The translations under genes and the position numbers were made by a program. Shown piece by piece: positions 7,710-13,338 of a stretch of 13,338 nt of DNA; within the stretch, counting starts at the first letter, position 1, and each line of letters starts with the position of its first letter. Source of the DNA: JBLKSS01 sp047607725 (GTDB lineage: Bacteria; Pseudomonadota; Gammaproteobacteria; Enterobacterales; Enterobacteriaceae); assembly GCF_047607725.1 (NCBI RefSeq), contig NZ_JBLKSS010000147.1, positions 1-13,338 on the forward strand, read 5' to 3'. The notes under the pieces were generated by a model. It was not told the DNA's origin. It saw only the letters and a list, made by a program, of their open reading frames with translations, and did not search any database.

Positions 7710-8785
7710 ATGATTTTATATCTAATATTTATTATACTGCAAACACTTTCCACCGGGCTCATTTGCGGTGCGCTACTTGGCTTTGTTATTCAACGGGGGC
7801 GATTCTGCCTAACGGGCGGTTTTCGCGATATGTATCTGGCCAAAAATAACCGTATCTTTTACGCCTTATTGATTGCCATCGCTATTCAAAGCGTCGGCGT
7901 ATATACCCTCATCGCCGCGGGTCAGTTCAGTTACGATGTCGGCGCTTTTCCCTGGTTGGGCACTATCGTTGGCGGTTACGTCTTCGGGATCGTCATGGCC
8001 GGCGGCTGCGCGACCAGTACCAGGTACCGCGCCTGCGAAGGGCTGATAGGCAGCTGGATTGCCCTGGCGGCCTATATGTTAACCAGCGCCGTAATGCGCT
8101 CCCCGCATCTGGCTACCTTCAATCAGCACATTGCGTCCTTCCATACTGCCCATAACGCGATGGCGGACACCTTGGGCCTGTCTCCCTGGCTGCTCATCGC
8201 CCTATTGGTGCTGGTGACCGGCTGGCTGGTGCGTCGAGAATTAAAAAAAACCGTCGCTGGCGGTAGCCGCTTTACCGGCAAAAAAAACCGGCCTTGCCCA
8301 TCTGCTGTTCGAAAAACGCTGGCATCCCTTTGCCACTGCCGTGCTGGTAGGCTTTATCGCGACGCTGGCCTGGCCGTTAAGTATCGCCTCCGGACGCATC
8401 TTCGGCCAGGGCATTACCGCGCCGAGCGCCAATATTGTGCAGTATCTGGTAATAGGGGATGACAAATTCATTAATTGGGGTGTGTTTTTAGTGCTGGGCA
8501 TTTTCCTTGGCGCGTTCATCGCCGCCAAAAGCAGCGGCGAGTTCCGCCTGCGCGCCGCCGATACCGCCACCTCGATGCGCAGTTGCGCAGGCGGCATCCT
8601 GATGGGGTTCGGCGCCACTGCCGCCGGCGAGTGTTCCCATCGGCAACGGCCTGGTGATGACTGCCATGCTGACCTGGCAGGGCAGGGTCGGGCTAGCATT
8701 TATGATTCTGGGCGTCTGGACGGCGTCATGGTATCTGTTCATGCGCCCGCGGCGCCGGGCGGCATTGCGCGCTGCATCAGCCTGA
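7710..8785 (+). pseudogene. yeeE: YeeE/YedE (TsuA) thiosulfate importer, two frameshifts
   Basis: YeeE/TsuA imports thiosulfate through the inner membrane via conserved cysteines. The start is taken as ATG 7710; the nearest strong GGAGG lies about 25 bases upstream, so the start is uncertain. Visible family motifs are GRFCLTGGFRDMY (Cys33), AGGCATSTRY (Cys100) and, after repair, the third cysteine segment ECSIGNGLVMTAMLTWQG. One extra A in the A8 run 8243-8250 ends the first frame; coding resumes as PSLAVAALPAKKTGLAHLLFEKRWHPF. One extra C at 8636-8638 breaks it again. With both single-base insertions removed the gene is 357 codons, ending at TGA 8783-8785, close to E. coli YeeE (352). The yeeD ATG follows 22 bases later. 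Confidence 0.88.
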
Positions 8786-8806
8786 TAAATTTAATAAGGA
8801 AACGTA

Positions 8807-9031
8807 ATGATTAAGAAACTTGATGTTATCAGCCAGGTTTGTCCTTTCCCTCTTATCGAAGCGCAGTCCGCGATGGCGGCGTTACAGGCCGGCGACGAAC
8901 TGGTCATTGACTTCGACTGTACGCAGGCGACGGAAAGCCTGCCCTATTGGGCGGCGGAACAGGGACATACCGTTACCGATTACCAGCAGGTGGGAGCCGC
9001 GCAGTGGAGCATCACCCTTAAAAAAGCCTGA
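8807..9031 (+). CDS. yeeD: YeeD/TsuB, TusA-like sulfur carrier
   Basis: A small cytosolic TusA-fold protein that works with YeeE in thiosulfate uptake, probably accepting or breaking down the imported sulfur species. The 74-residue product is full length. It has the CPFP motif (Cys12 in QVCPFPLIEA), the signature sulfur-carrying cysteine, and DFDCTQATESLPYWA, closely matching E. coli YeeD. Start ATG 8807 has AAGGA with a 6-base spacer. It lies 22 bases after the end of yeeE, a normal operon spacing. It is intact although its membrane partner is frameshifted, so it is either newly orphaned or has another sulfur partner. Confidence 0.93.
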   Translation: MIKKLDVISQVCPFPLIEAQSAMAALQAGDELVIDFDCTQATESLPYWAAEQGHTVTDYQQVGAAQWSITLKKA

Positions 9032-9096
9032 GGCGGCGCCCCGGGAATAGCGCAAACGGCGAAACGCAAAAGCCCGAGATGGCGACACGGCATCCA

Positions 9097-9582
9097 TCAA
9101 GGGCGCGCGGATGCGGCGTTCCGACGCGGGGAAGCCGGCGGCGGGCGGTGATGCATCAGATAGTATTCGCCGTTCTCCACCAAACCGGTGGTAATGACGC
9201 GCCAGCCGTTATGCAGATAGAAGCGTAGCGCGCGTTGATTGAGCATAAGGCACTTCAGCGCCATCGTGCCCCGGCATAAGGGATAACAGGCGTCCAGCAG
9301 GGCGGTACCGACCTTTTGCCGCTGCCACTGGGGAGCAATAAACAGATTATGCAAAAAACTGTCTTGCACCGAGAGCGAGGCAAAGCCGGCGATATCCTGG
9401 TCGATTTCCGCCACCAGGATCTTTTCCCCAAGCGTTACCGCGTCAAAATTTTCCAGCTGCCAGTGGCGGTCATCCAGCCACAGCCAGTTCGTTTTGCGTG
9501 AGGCGAGAAACAGCGTGCGCAAAAGCGGGCGGTCCGCTTCCTGATAATTTCTGACGGTAATTTCGCCGCTGTTCCTGTTCAT
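9097..9582 (-). CDS. GNAT-family N-acetyltransferase
   Basis: A 161-residue protein with a GNAT fold, which transfers an acetyl group from acetyl-CoA to an amine; the substrate is unknown. The acetyl-CoA pyrophosphate loop is visible as QKVGTA (residues 89-94), following the beta strand FLHNLFIAP. The C-terminal N(x)6YxxxGW-type segment NQRALRFYLHNGW (about 115-127) is typical of motif B. The last 15 or so residues (PPPASPRRNAASARP) look like a low-complexity tail, perhaps from loss of an earlier stop. Start ATG 9580-9582 has AGGA eight to nine bases upstream. It converges on yeeD and is divergent from the LuxR gene. Confidence 0.88.
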   Translation of the reverse strand: MNRNSGEITVRNYQEADRPLLRTLFLASRKTNWLWLDDRHWQLENFDAVTLGEKILVAEIDQDIAGFASLSVQDSFLHNLFIAPQWQRQKVGTALLDACYPLCRGTMALKCLMLNQRALRFYLHNGWRVITTGLVENGEYYLMHHRPPPASPRRNAASARP

Positions 9583-9621
9583 TGCATGTCCTGCTGGCCG
9601 GGTAACAAAAGATATGAGCGA

Positions 9622-9641
9622 AAGTTAATTATAGTACATGT
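9622..9641 (-). promoter_or_regulatory. Lux-box-like half-site upstream of the GNAT gene
   Basis: Read on the minus strand, this 20-base stretch contains TGTACTATA. As I recall the EsaR box of Pantoea, the left half and centre match and the right half does not, about 13 of 20 positions. It lies about 40 bases before the GNAT start and 215 bases before the luxR start, where a LuxR-type protein could act on either. The match is by eye and from memory. Confidence 0.3.
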
Positions 9642-9856
9642 TATTTAATATTCATACTAATCAAAGCAACCGCGACGGATTGAATTGTTCGTCCCGATAC
9701 TGTGACGGATAATTATAAACACCTCTGTTAGTGGTTGCTTCCATTGTGGGCTTCTTATACTATCCAATAATCATAAAGTAAAATAACTGCAGCGCCGGAT
9801 TTCCATCATCGGTGCGATTATTCCGTTCATTCAAATAAATATAACAGGTAGAGATA

Positions 9857-10582
9857 ATGGGTGACCCAAGCGATAAGGATTATATGCTATTCATCAACCA
9901 GATGAAGAAAAATATTAAACTTTATCTTTCACATATATTTAACGATTCCGATGTTTTCACTTTCGCTTACTTCATGATGAATAAGGACGAAGGACACCCT
10001 GCCTATATGATATCCGATTACCCGGCGGGTTGGCTGAATCAATATCGTAATTATGGTTTTCAAAAAATTGACCCGGTAATGCTGATCGCCGGCCGTAAGT
10101 TTACGCCTTTTAGCTGGCAAAATAATCCCAATCTACCGGACCAAAACTTTTATAAGATGTCTAGTGATTACGCCCTTGACAACGGTTATACCTTCACGCT
10201 GCATGATCCTGACAACAATCTGGCGACGCTAACGATAATCCAGATGAAGCAAGGTTATGATTTTTATGATATAATAGAGCGTGAAAAAGATAAATTTCAG
10301 ATGTTGCTCATCACCACCCATGAAAAAGTTATCCGCTTTTTCGACGCGCGTAAGGAACAGGTGACCGAGGGGACTGAACAAGAACCCTGTCGGCTGTCGC
10401 CACGAGAAAAAGAGGTGTTGTTCTGGGCAAGCGTGGGTAAAACCTATAATGAAATCTCCACTATCCTGTCTATCCGCGAGGGGACAGTTAAATTTCATAT
10501 TCGCAATATTATCAATAAACTTGGTGTGGCGAACGCAAAACACGCTATCACGCGCGCAATGGAACTGAAACTGTTAAGTTAG
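9857..10582 (+). CDS. LuxR-type quorum-sensing regulator (EsaR/YpeR-like)
   Basis: A transcription factor expected to bind an acyl-homoserine lactone in its N-terminal domain and DNA with a C-terminal GerE helix-turn-helix. The 241-residue product carries the conserved pocket residues: Trp59, Tyr63, Asp72-Pro73, Trp87 and Gly110 (GYTF). The HTH spans about 180-235: LSPREKEVLFWASVGKTYNEI, then EGTVKFHIRNIINKLGV, with the invariant Glu184 and Gly194. Length and layout fit the EsaR/YspR/YpeR branch of enterobacterial LuxR proteins, some of which are active without ligand. Start ATG 9857 has GGTAGAG upstream. No luxI synthase is in the window. Its codon use is more AT-rich than the neighbours, which is common for luxR genes. 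Confidence 0.92.
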   Translation: MGDPSDKDYMLFINQMKKNIKLYLSHIFNDSDVFTFAYFMMNKDEGHPAYMISDYPAGWLNQYRNYGFQKIDPVMLIAGRKFTPFSWQNNPNLPDQNFYKMSSDYALDNGYTFTLHDPDNNLATLTIIQMKQGYDFYDIIEREKDKFQMLLITTHEKVIRFFDARKEQVTEGTEQEPCRLSPREKEVLFWASVGKTYNEISTILSIREGTVKFHIRNIINKLGVANAKHAITRAMELKLLS

Positions 10583-11029
10583 TCGTCCAGAAGATTTCCT
10601 TCTCAATCCAACGATATCATTGAGACCCTAATATTTAATCCATTTTCTTTATTTAATCTGTAAAAAATACCTTGCTTTGGAGTATGTCAATTCCATTCCT
10701 TTAGTTCCCACAACATTTGTGCACTTTGTTCTCTCAGCGCTTGGACGTCATTAAAGGGCCCGGGCTATTAACCCCCCGTCGGGTAAACCTGAAAAATAAA
10801 AGGGGTAGATTAACCCGCCGTGCTGGCCAGGGGCATCGCTGGCGGACACGCACCCGCTGCGGCGCGGCAAAAGTGAAACGCGGTATCGGGACCGAAAGCG
10901 CGCTGGTTCCGTTGTTTGACGCGCTTGTCAGACACATATAGAGTGAATGGATTGTACTCCGCCGGGCCATTAGGCTATCATCCCCGAAGGAAGAAATCGC
11001 CATTTATCCCTAAAAATACTGTTTTATCA
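10583..11029. other. Gene-free stretch between luxR and the thiM riboswitch
   Basis: The first 150 bases are AT-rich and start with an inverted repeat (10601-10625). The middle, about 10740-10945, is GC-rich and contains a loose direct repeat of attaaccc(c)gccgt (near 10767 and 10809). Short open frames occur on both strands but none resembles a protein I know. The thiM promoter should lie towards the right end; no confident -35/-10 pair was found. Confidence 0.5.
10601..10625. repeat. Inverted repeat downstream of luxR
   Basis: TCTCAAT (10601-10607) and ATTGAGA (10619-10625) pair across an 11-base loop, 18 bases after the luxR stop. Position suggests an RNA 3' end, but no T run follows and the stem is AT-rich, so terminator function is doubtful. 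Confidence 0.3.
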
Positions 11030-11102
11030 ATGACTCGGGGTGCCCTGACCGCCAGGTTAAGGCTGAGAAATACCCGTATTACCTGAACTGGATCATGCCA
11101 GC
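11030..11102 (+). promoter_or_regulatory. TPP riboswitch (THI element), 3' end missing
   Basis: The conserved aptamer parts appear in order: gactcggggtgccc (11032-11045), the P3 hairpin, ggctgagaaatacccg (11061-11076), the pyrimidine-sensor segment acctgaactgga, and catgccagc ending at 11102. In the E. coli thiM aptamer CCAGC is followed by GTAGGGAA and the closing P1 strand; here it runs straight into thiM coding sequence. The 3' strands of P4 and P1 and the whole expression platform are therefore gone. The rest is close to consensus, so the loss looks recent. TPP binding and gene control are probably abolished. Confidence 0.92.
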
Positions 11103-11662
11103 AGCGCGCCGCGGCCATGCTGGCGGCGATCGCGGCCGCCCGGACGGCGGATACGCCTTGGGCTCTGGATCCCGTCGGCGTCGGTGCGTTGGATTACCGC
11201 AGTCATTTCGCCCGGCATCTGTTGACCCTGCAGCCGGCGGCGGTGCGCGGTAACGCTTCGGAAATTTTAGCGCTGGCCGGCATTGCCCCTGCCGGCCGCG
11301 GCGTCGATAGCGGCGATGATTCCCTGCAAGCGCTGCCCGCCGCACGGGCGCTGGCCAAAGACTGTGGCGAGGTGGTAGCGGTAACTGGCGCGGTGGATGT
11401 GATTACCGACGGTTTTCACGTCTGGCAGGTCGATGATGGCCATCCGTTAATGACGCGCGTGACCGGTACCGGTTGCGCATTGTCGGCGGTGGTGGCCGCC
11501 TGCTGCGCCTTGCCGGGCGAGCGGCTGGACAACGTTGCCGGCGCCTGCCGGCTGATGGCCCGCGCCGGTCGTCTGACCGCCGCCTGGGCGGCGGGGCCTG
11601 GCAGCTTTTCCAGCGGCATGCTCGATGAGTTGTATCGTCTGTGCGCGGAGGATGTGCAATGA
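11102..11662 (+). pseudogene. thiM: Hydroxyethylthiazole kinase ThiM, N-terminus deleted
   Basis: ThiM phosphorylates the thiazole alcohol in thiamin salvage. Clear homology starts at QRAAAM, about residue 77 of E. coli ThiM, and continues to the normal C-terminus, including TPWALDPVGVGALDYR, RGNASEI, RGVD and the catalytic GTGCALSAVVAACCALPG. The missing first 76 or so residues hold much of the thiazole pocket (the CMTN region). The deletion fuses this point to the riboswitch at CCAGC/CAGC. An internal ATG at 11117 opens a 181-codon frame but has no ribosome site. The stop TGA 11660-11662 overlaps the thiD ATG (ATGA). A functional kinase is unlikely. Confidence 0.9.
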
Positions 11663-12462
11663 GCCGAATTTACTATGCGTTGTCCATCGCCGGCACCGAT
11701 CCCAGCGGCGGGGCCGGCATCCAGGCCGATTTGAAAACCTTTTCAGCGCTCGGCGCCTATGGCACTACGGTAGTCACCTCGCTGGTGGCGCAAAACACGC
11801 GCGGCGTACAGTCGGTTTATCCCATTGATGCGGATTTTGTTGCGGCCCAGATGGAGTCGGTGCTTAGCGACGTGCGTATCGATAGCGCCAAAATCGGTAT
11901 GCTCGGACAAGCATCGGTTATCCGCGCGGTGGCGGCCAAGCTTCAAAAATACCCCATTCCCTGGCTGGTACTCGATACGGTCATGGTCGCGAAAAGCGGC
12001 GATACGCTGTTGGATGAGGATGCGGTCACCAGCCTGCGGGATATTTTGTTGCCTTTAGCGTCGATTATTACCCCCAATCTGCCCGAGGCGGCGGTCCTGC
12101 TCGGCTGCACGCCGGCGGTGGATGAGCATCAAATGCGTCAGCAGGGCCGCGCGCTCCTGGCACTGGGGTGTCAGGCGGTGGTGATGAAAGGCGGTCATCT
12201 GGCCGGCGGCGCGAGCCCGGACTGGCTGATAAGCCCGGACTATGAGCTGCGGTTCGACAGCGCGCGGGTTGCGACACGCCACACCCACGGCACCGGCTGC
12301 ACGCTGTCAGCCGCGCTGGCCGCGCGGCGCCCGCGTTATGATGACTGGCCGCAAACCCTGCGAGCGGCTAAAGCGTGGCTGCAGCAGGCGCTGCTGCATG
12401 CCGATGATTTACGCGTGGGGCAGGGTATCGGACCGGTCCATCATTTCCATGAGTGGTGGTGA
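11659..12462 (+). CDS. thiD: Hydroxymethylpyrimidine/phosphomethylpyrimidine kinase ThiD
   Basis: ThiD phosphorylates HMP and then HMP-P, giving HMP-PP for coupling to thiazole phosphate; it is needed for both de novo thiamin synthesis and HMP salvage. The 267-residue product is full length (E. coli 266). Visible motifs are GTDPSGGAGIQAD (12-24), LDTVMVAKSGD, ITPNLPEA, MKGGH (176-180) and HGTGCTLSAAL with catalytic Cys214; it ends GIGPVHHFHEWW. Start ATG 11659 is chosen over a GTG-like extension because GGAGG lies eight bases upstream and the ATGA overlap with thiM is the usual coupling. Nothing is broken. With thiM and the riboswitch damaged upstream, its expression should depend on whatever promoter still reads through. 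Confidence 0.97.
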   Translation: MSRIYYALSIAGTDPSGGAGIQADLKTFSALGAYGTTVVTSLVAQNTRGVQSVYPIDADFVAAQMESVLSDVRIDSAKIGMLGQASVIRAVAAKLQKYPIPWLVLDTVMVAKSGDTLLDEDAVTSLRDILLPLASIITPNLPEAAVLLGCTPAVDEHQMRQQGRALLALGCQAVVMKGGHLAGGASPDWLISPDYELRFDSARVATRHTHGTGCTLSAALAARRPRYDDWPQTLRAAKAWLQQALLHADDLRVGQGIGPVHHFHEWW

Positions 12463-12973
12463 TACCCCCTCAAGAATGCCGGCGGCGTAGGTGAGCAGGT
12501 CATGCGCCAGCTGCAGATGCCGCGCATCGAAAGCGTTGAGCACGAATACTGGCCTCGGTGCGCTGCGGCCGAATCAGCAATGCGGGACGCGGCTGTGCCT
12601 GAGCGGCATTGGTGGCCAGGGTATAAATATATCCCGGCTGGATCTGGTTTTGCGCATCGCGCCAAAGCAGTTGCAGCGCCGGCGCCGCGCCCTGCCGACG
12701 GCTGATAAAAACATTGCCTGCCCAGAAGCCGGTGAATTCCCCGTCCTGCTGCAGCCGTTTGTCGTCGAAACGGGGGGAGGCGACCCACTGAGCGAGGGCG
12801 TCGGCGCTGAGGCTGTCCATCAGGGTCCGCCAGAGCGGTTGATCATTTTCCAACTGGTAACACGCCATTCCGACATAGTCGTTGAGTGCTTGCCATTCCT
12901 GCTCCAGCCGCTGTTTTAACGCTTTATCGGTCAACTGGGAATATTGCACCAGCGGGCTTTGCCGCTCGTCCAG
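12411..12973 (-). pseudogene. Unidentified gene, 5'-truncated by IS and frameshifted
   Basis: An open frame enters from the IS junction (LDERQSPLVQYSQLTDKALK at 12973 downward) and runs through WRTLMDSLSADALAQW, FDDKRLQQDGEF, FWAGNVFISRRQ and GYIYTLATNAAQ to RTEASI. There a one-base shift near 12542 either gives a false tail ending at 12500 or continues as VLNAFDARHLQLAHDLL and on to a stop at about 12409-12411. The second reading is more protein-like but overlaps the thiD 3' end by some 50 bases, so the true end is uncertain. The residue pattern is soluble and helical, with no membrane span. I do not recognise the family. Confidence 0.6.
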
Positions 12974-13338
12974 TGCAGATTCCGACGTATCCGATCATCT
13001 GTTCAGGCGACATCCGATCAGTTATTCCGATATTTTCCGATCACCCATTCCAGTGATATTCAATCACGTGTTCGCTCATCTTTTGACTCAGTTTTAGTTT
13101 ATTTTTCCTGTGCTGGCTACTCCTTGCTCTTTGCGTAGTGATTCGCCTTTAAGTTCCAGTCGATAGCTGGGGTGTACTAGCCGATCGAGTAACGCGTCAG
13201 CCGTCGTGGGGTTTTCTATCAATCCATACCATTTTTTTACCGGCAGTTGACTGATCAGGATGCTGCTGCTTTTGTCGTAACGATCTTCCATCACCTCCAA
13301 CAGCATCGTTGCCTGCATCGGACTCATTGATTCCAGGC
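12974..13338 (-). mobile_element. IS21-family element, right copy (partial, leaves window)
   Basis: The element begins with TGCAGATTCCGACG at 12974 and carries ccgatca terminal repeats at 12991, 13014 and 13037, with a partial copy at 13027. The istB C-terminus follows on the minus strand. Orientation is opposite to the left copy, so the two ends face each other across 12,699 bases. The istA gene and the other end lie outside the window. Confidence 0.92.
13094..13338 (-). CDS. istB: IstB transposition helper ATPase, C-terminal part
   Basis: IstB is the AAA+ ATPase that helps the IS21-family transposase IstA choose and engage target DNA. The visible part has ILISQLPVKKWY (sensor-I region), NPTTADALLDRLVHPSYRLELKGESLRK, which is strongly conserved in IstB, and ends GKIN-TAA at 13094. 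The frame is open to the window edge, so the Walker A/B part is outside. No lesion is seen in this part. Confidence 0.93.
   Translation of the reverse strand, partial: LESMSPMQATMLLEVMEDRYDKSSSILISQLPVKKWYGLIENPTTADALLDRLVHPSYRLELKGESLRKEQGVASTGKIN

Noticed and set aside
7616..7849. Apparent C-terminal extension of the LysR frame into the yeeE start
   Set aside because: The effector domain ends near 7615. The rest is AT-rich spacer and the out-of-frame start of yeeE.
8243..8250. Programmed slippage at A8 rescuing YeeE
   Set aside because: A second frameshift at 8636-8638 has no slippery run long enough, so rescue of the first would not restore the protein.
10601..10625. Rho-independent terminator after luxR
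   Set aside because: The stem is AT-rich with an 11-base loop and no T run; kept only as an inverted repeat.
10717..11003. Small genes in the luxR-thiM gap on either strand
   Set aside because: The frames of 74-89 codons overlap each other on opposite strands, have no ribosome site worth noting and no recognisable motif.
274..12974. Composite transposon formed by the two IS copies
   Set aside because: The copies differ by about 4 percent, and the interior is ordinary chromosomal genes with each edge gene truncated. There is no cargo-like content, and target duplications cannot be seen.
275..13000. Many long open frames opposite to or overlapping the recognised genes
   Set aside because: They lack protein-like motifs and sit antisense to well-supported coding frames; GC-rich DNA yields such frames by chance.
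1..13338. CRISPR array, tRNA or rRNA genes, toxin-antitoxin or phage-defence genes
   Set aside because: No regularly spaced identical repeats, cloverleaf-like segments or recognisable proteins of these classes were found on either strand.

Overview
The window looks like chromosome from a Sodalis-like gammaproteobacterial insect endosymbiont (Enterobacterales) at an early stage of genome decay. The evidence is enterobacterial thiMD, yeeE/yeeD and galactitol-type PTS genes at moderate-to-high GC, an EsaR/YpeR-type LuxR protein, IS21-family insertion-sequence ends at both edges, and many freshly broken but still readable genes. The genus is inferred from gene content and pseudogene load; no database search was possible.

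Layout. An IS21-type end (140-274) cuts a galactitol-type PTS IIC gene (gatC-like); the intact IIB gene lies just upstream of it in the transcript. Next is a five-gene minus-strand block, read from 6897 down to 1708: a D-serine/D-threonine dehydratase-like PLP enzyme, a YfcC-family permease, an M20 amidohydrolase, a RidA-like deaminase and a TauE/TSUP exporter. Every member is broken, mostly by single-base changes. A LysR regulator gutted by an internal deletion stands divergent to this block. Then come yeeE (thiosulfate importer, two frameshifts) and yeeD (TusA-like, intact), a convergent intact GNAT acetyltransferase, and an intact LuxR-type regulator with no luxI in view. Last is the thiamin salvage locus: a TPP riboswitch truncated inside its aptamer and fused to the interior of thiM, followed by intact thiD. 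A 5'-truncated, frameshifted, unidentified gene runs into a second IS21 copy, inverted relative to the first, which carries the istB C-terminus.

How the genes would have worked together. The minus-strand block reads as a catabolic unit: uptake by the YfcC-type permease, amide hydrolysis by the M20 enzyme, PLP-dependent dehydration of a D-hydroxyamino acid, RidA clearing the reactive enamine/imine product, a TSUP exporter, and a divergent LysR protein as likely regulator. It appears lost as a whole. The intact genes are gatB, yeeD, the GNAT gene, luxR, thiD and the visible part of istB. The strongest anomaly is the riboswitch-thiM fusion, which should have removed TPP control from thiD. No clearly new defence or mobile system was found; the interest lies in the mode and order of decay.
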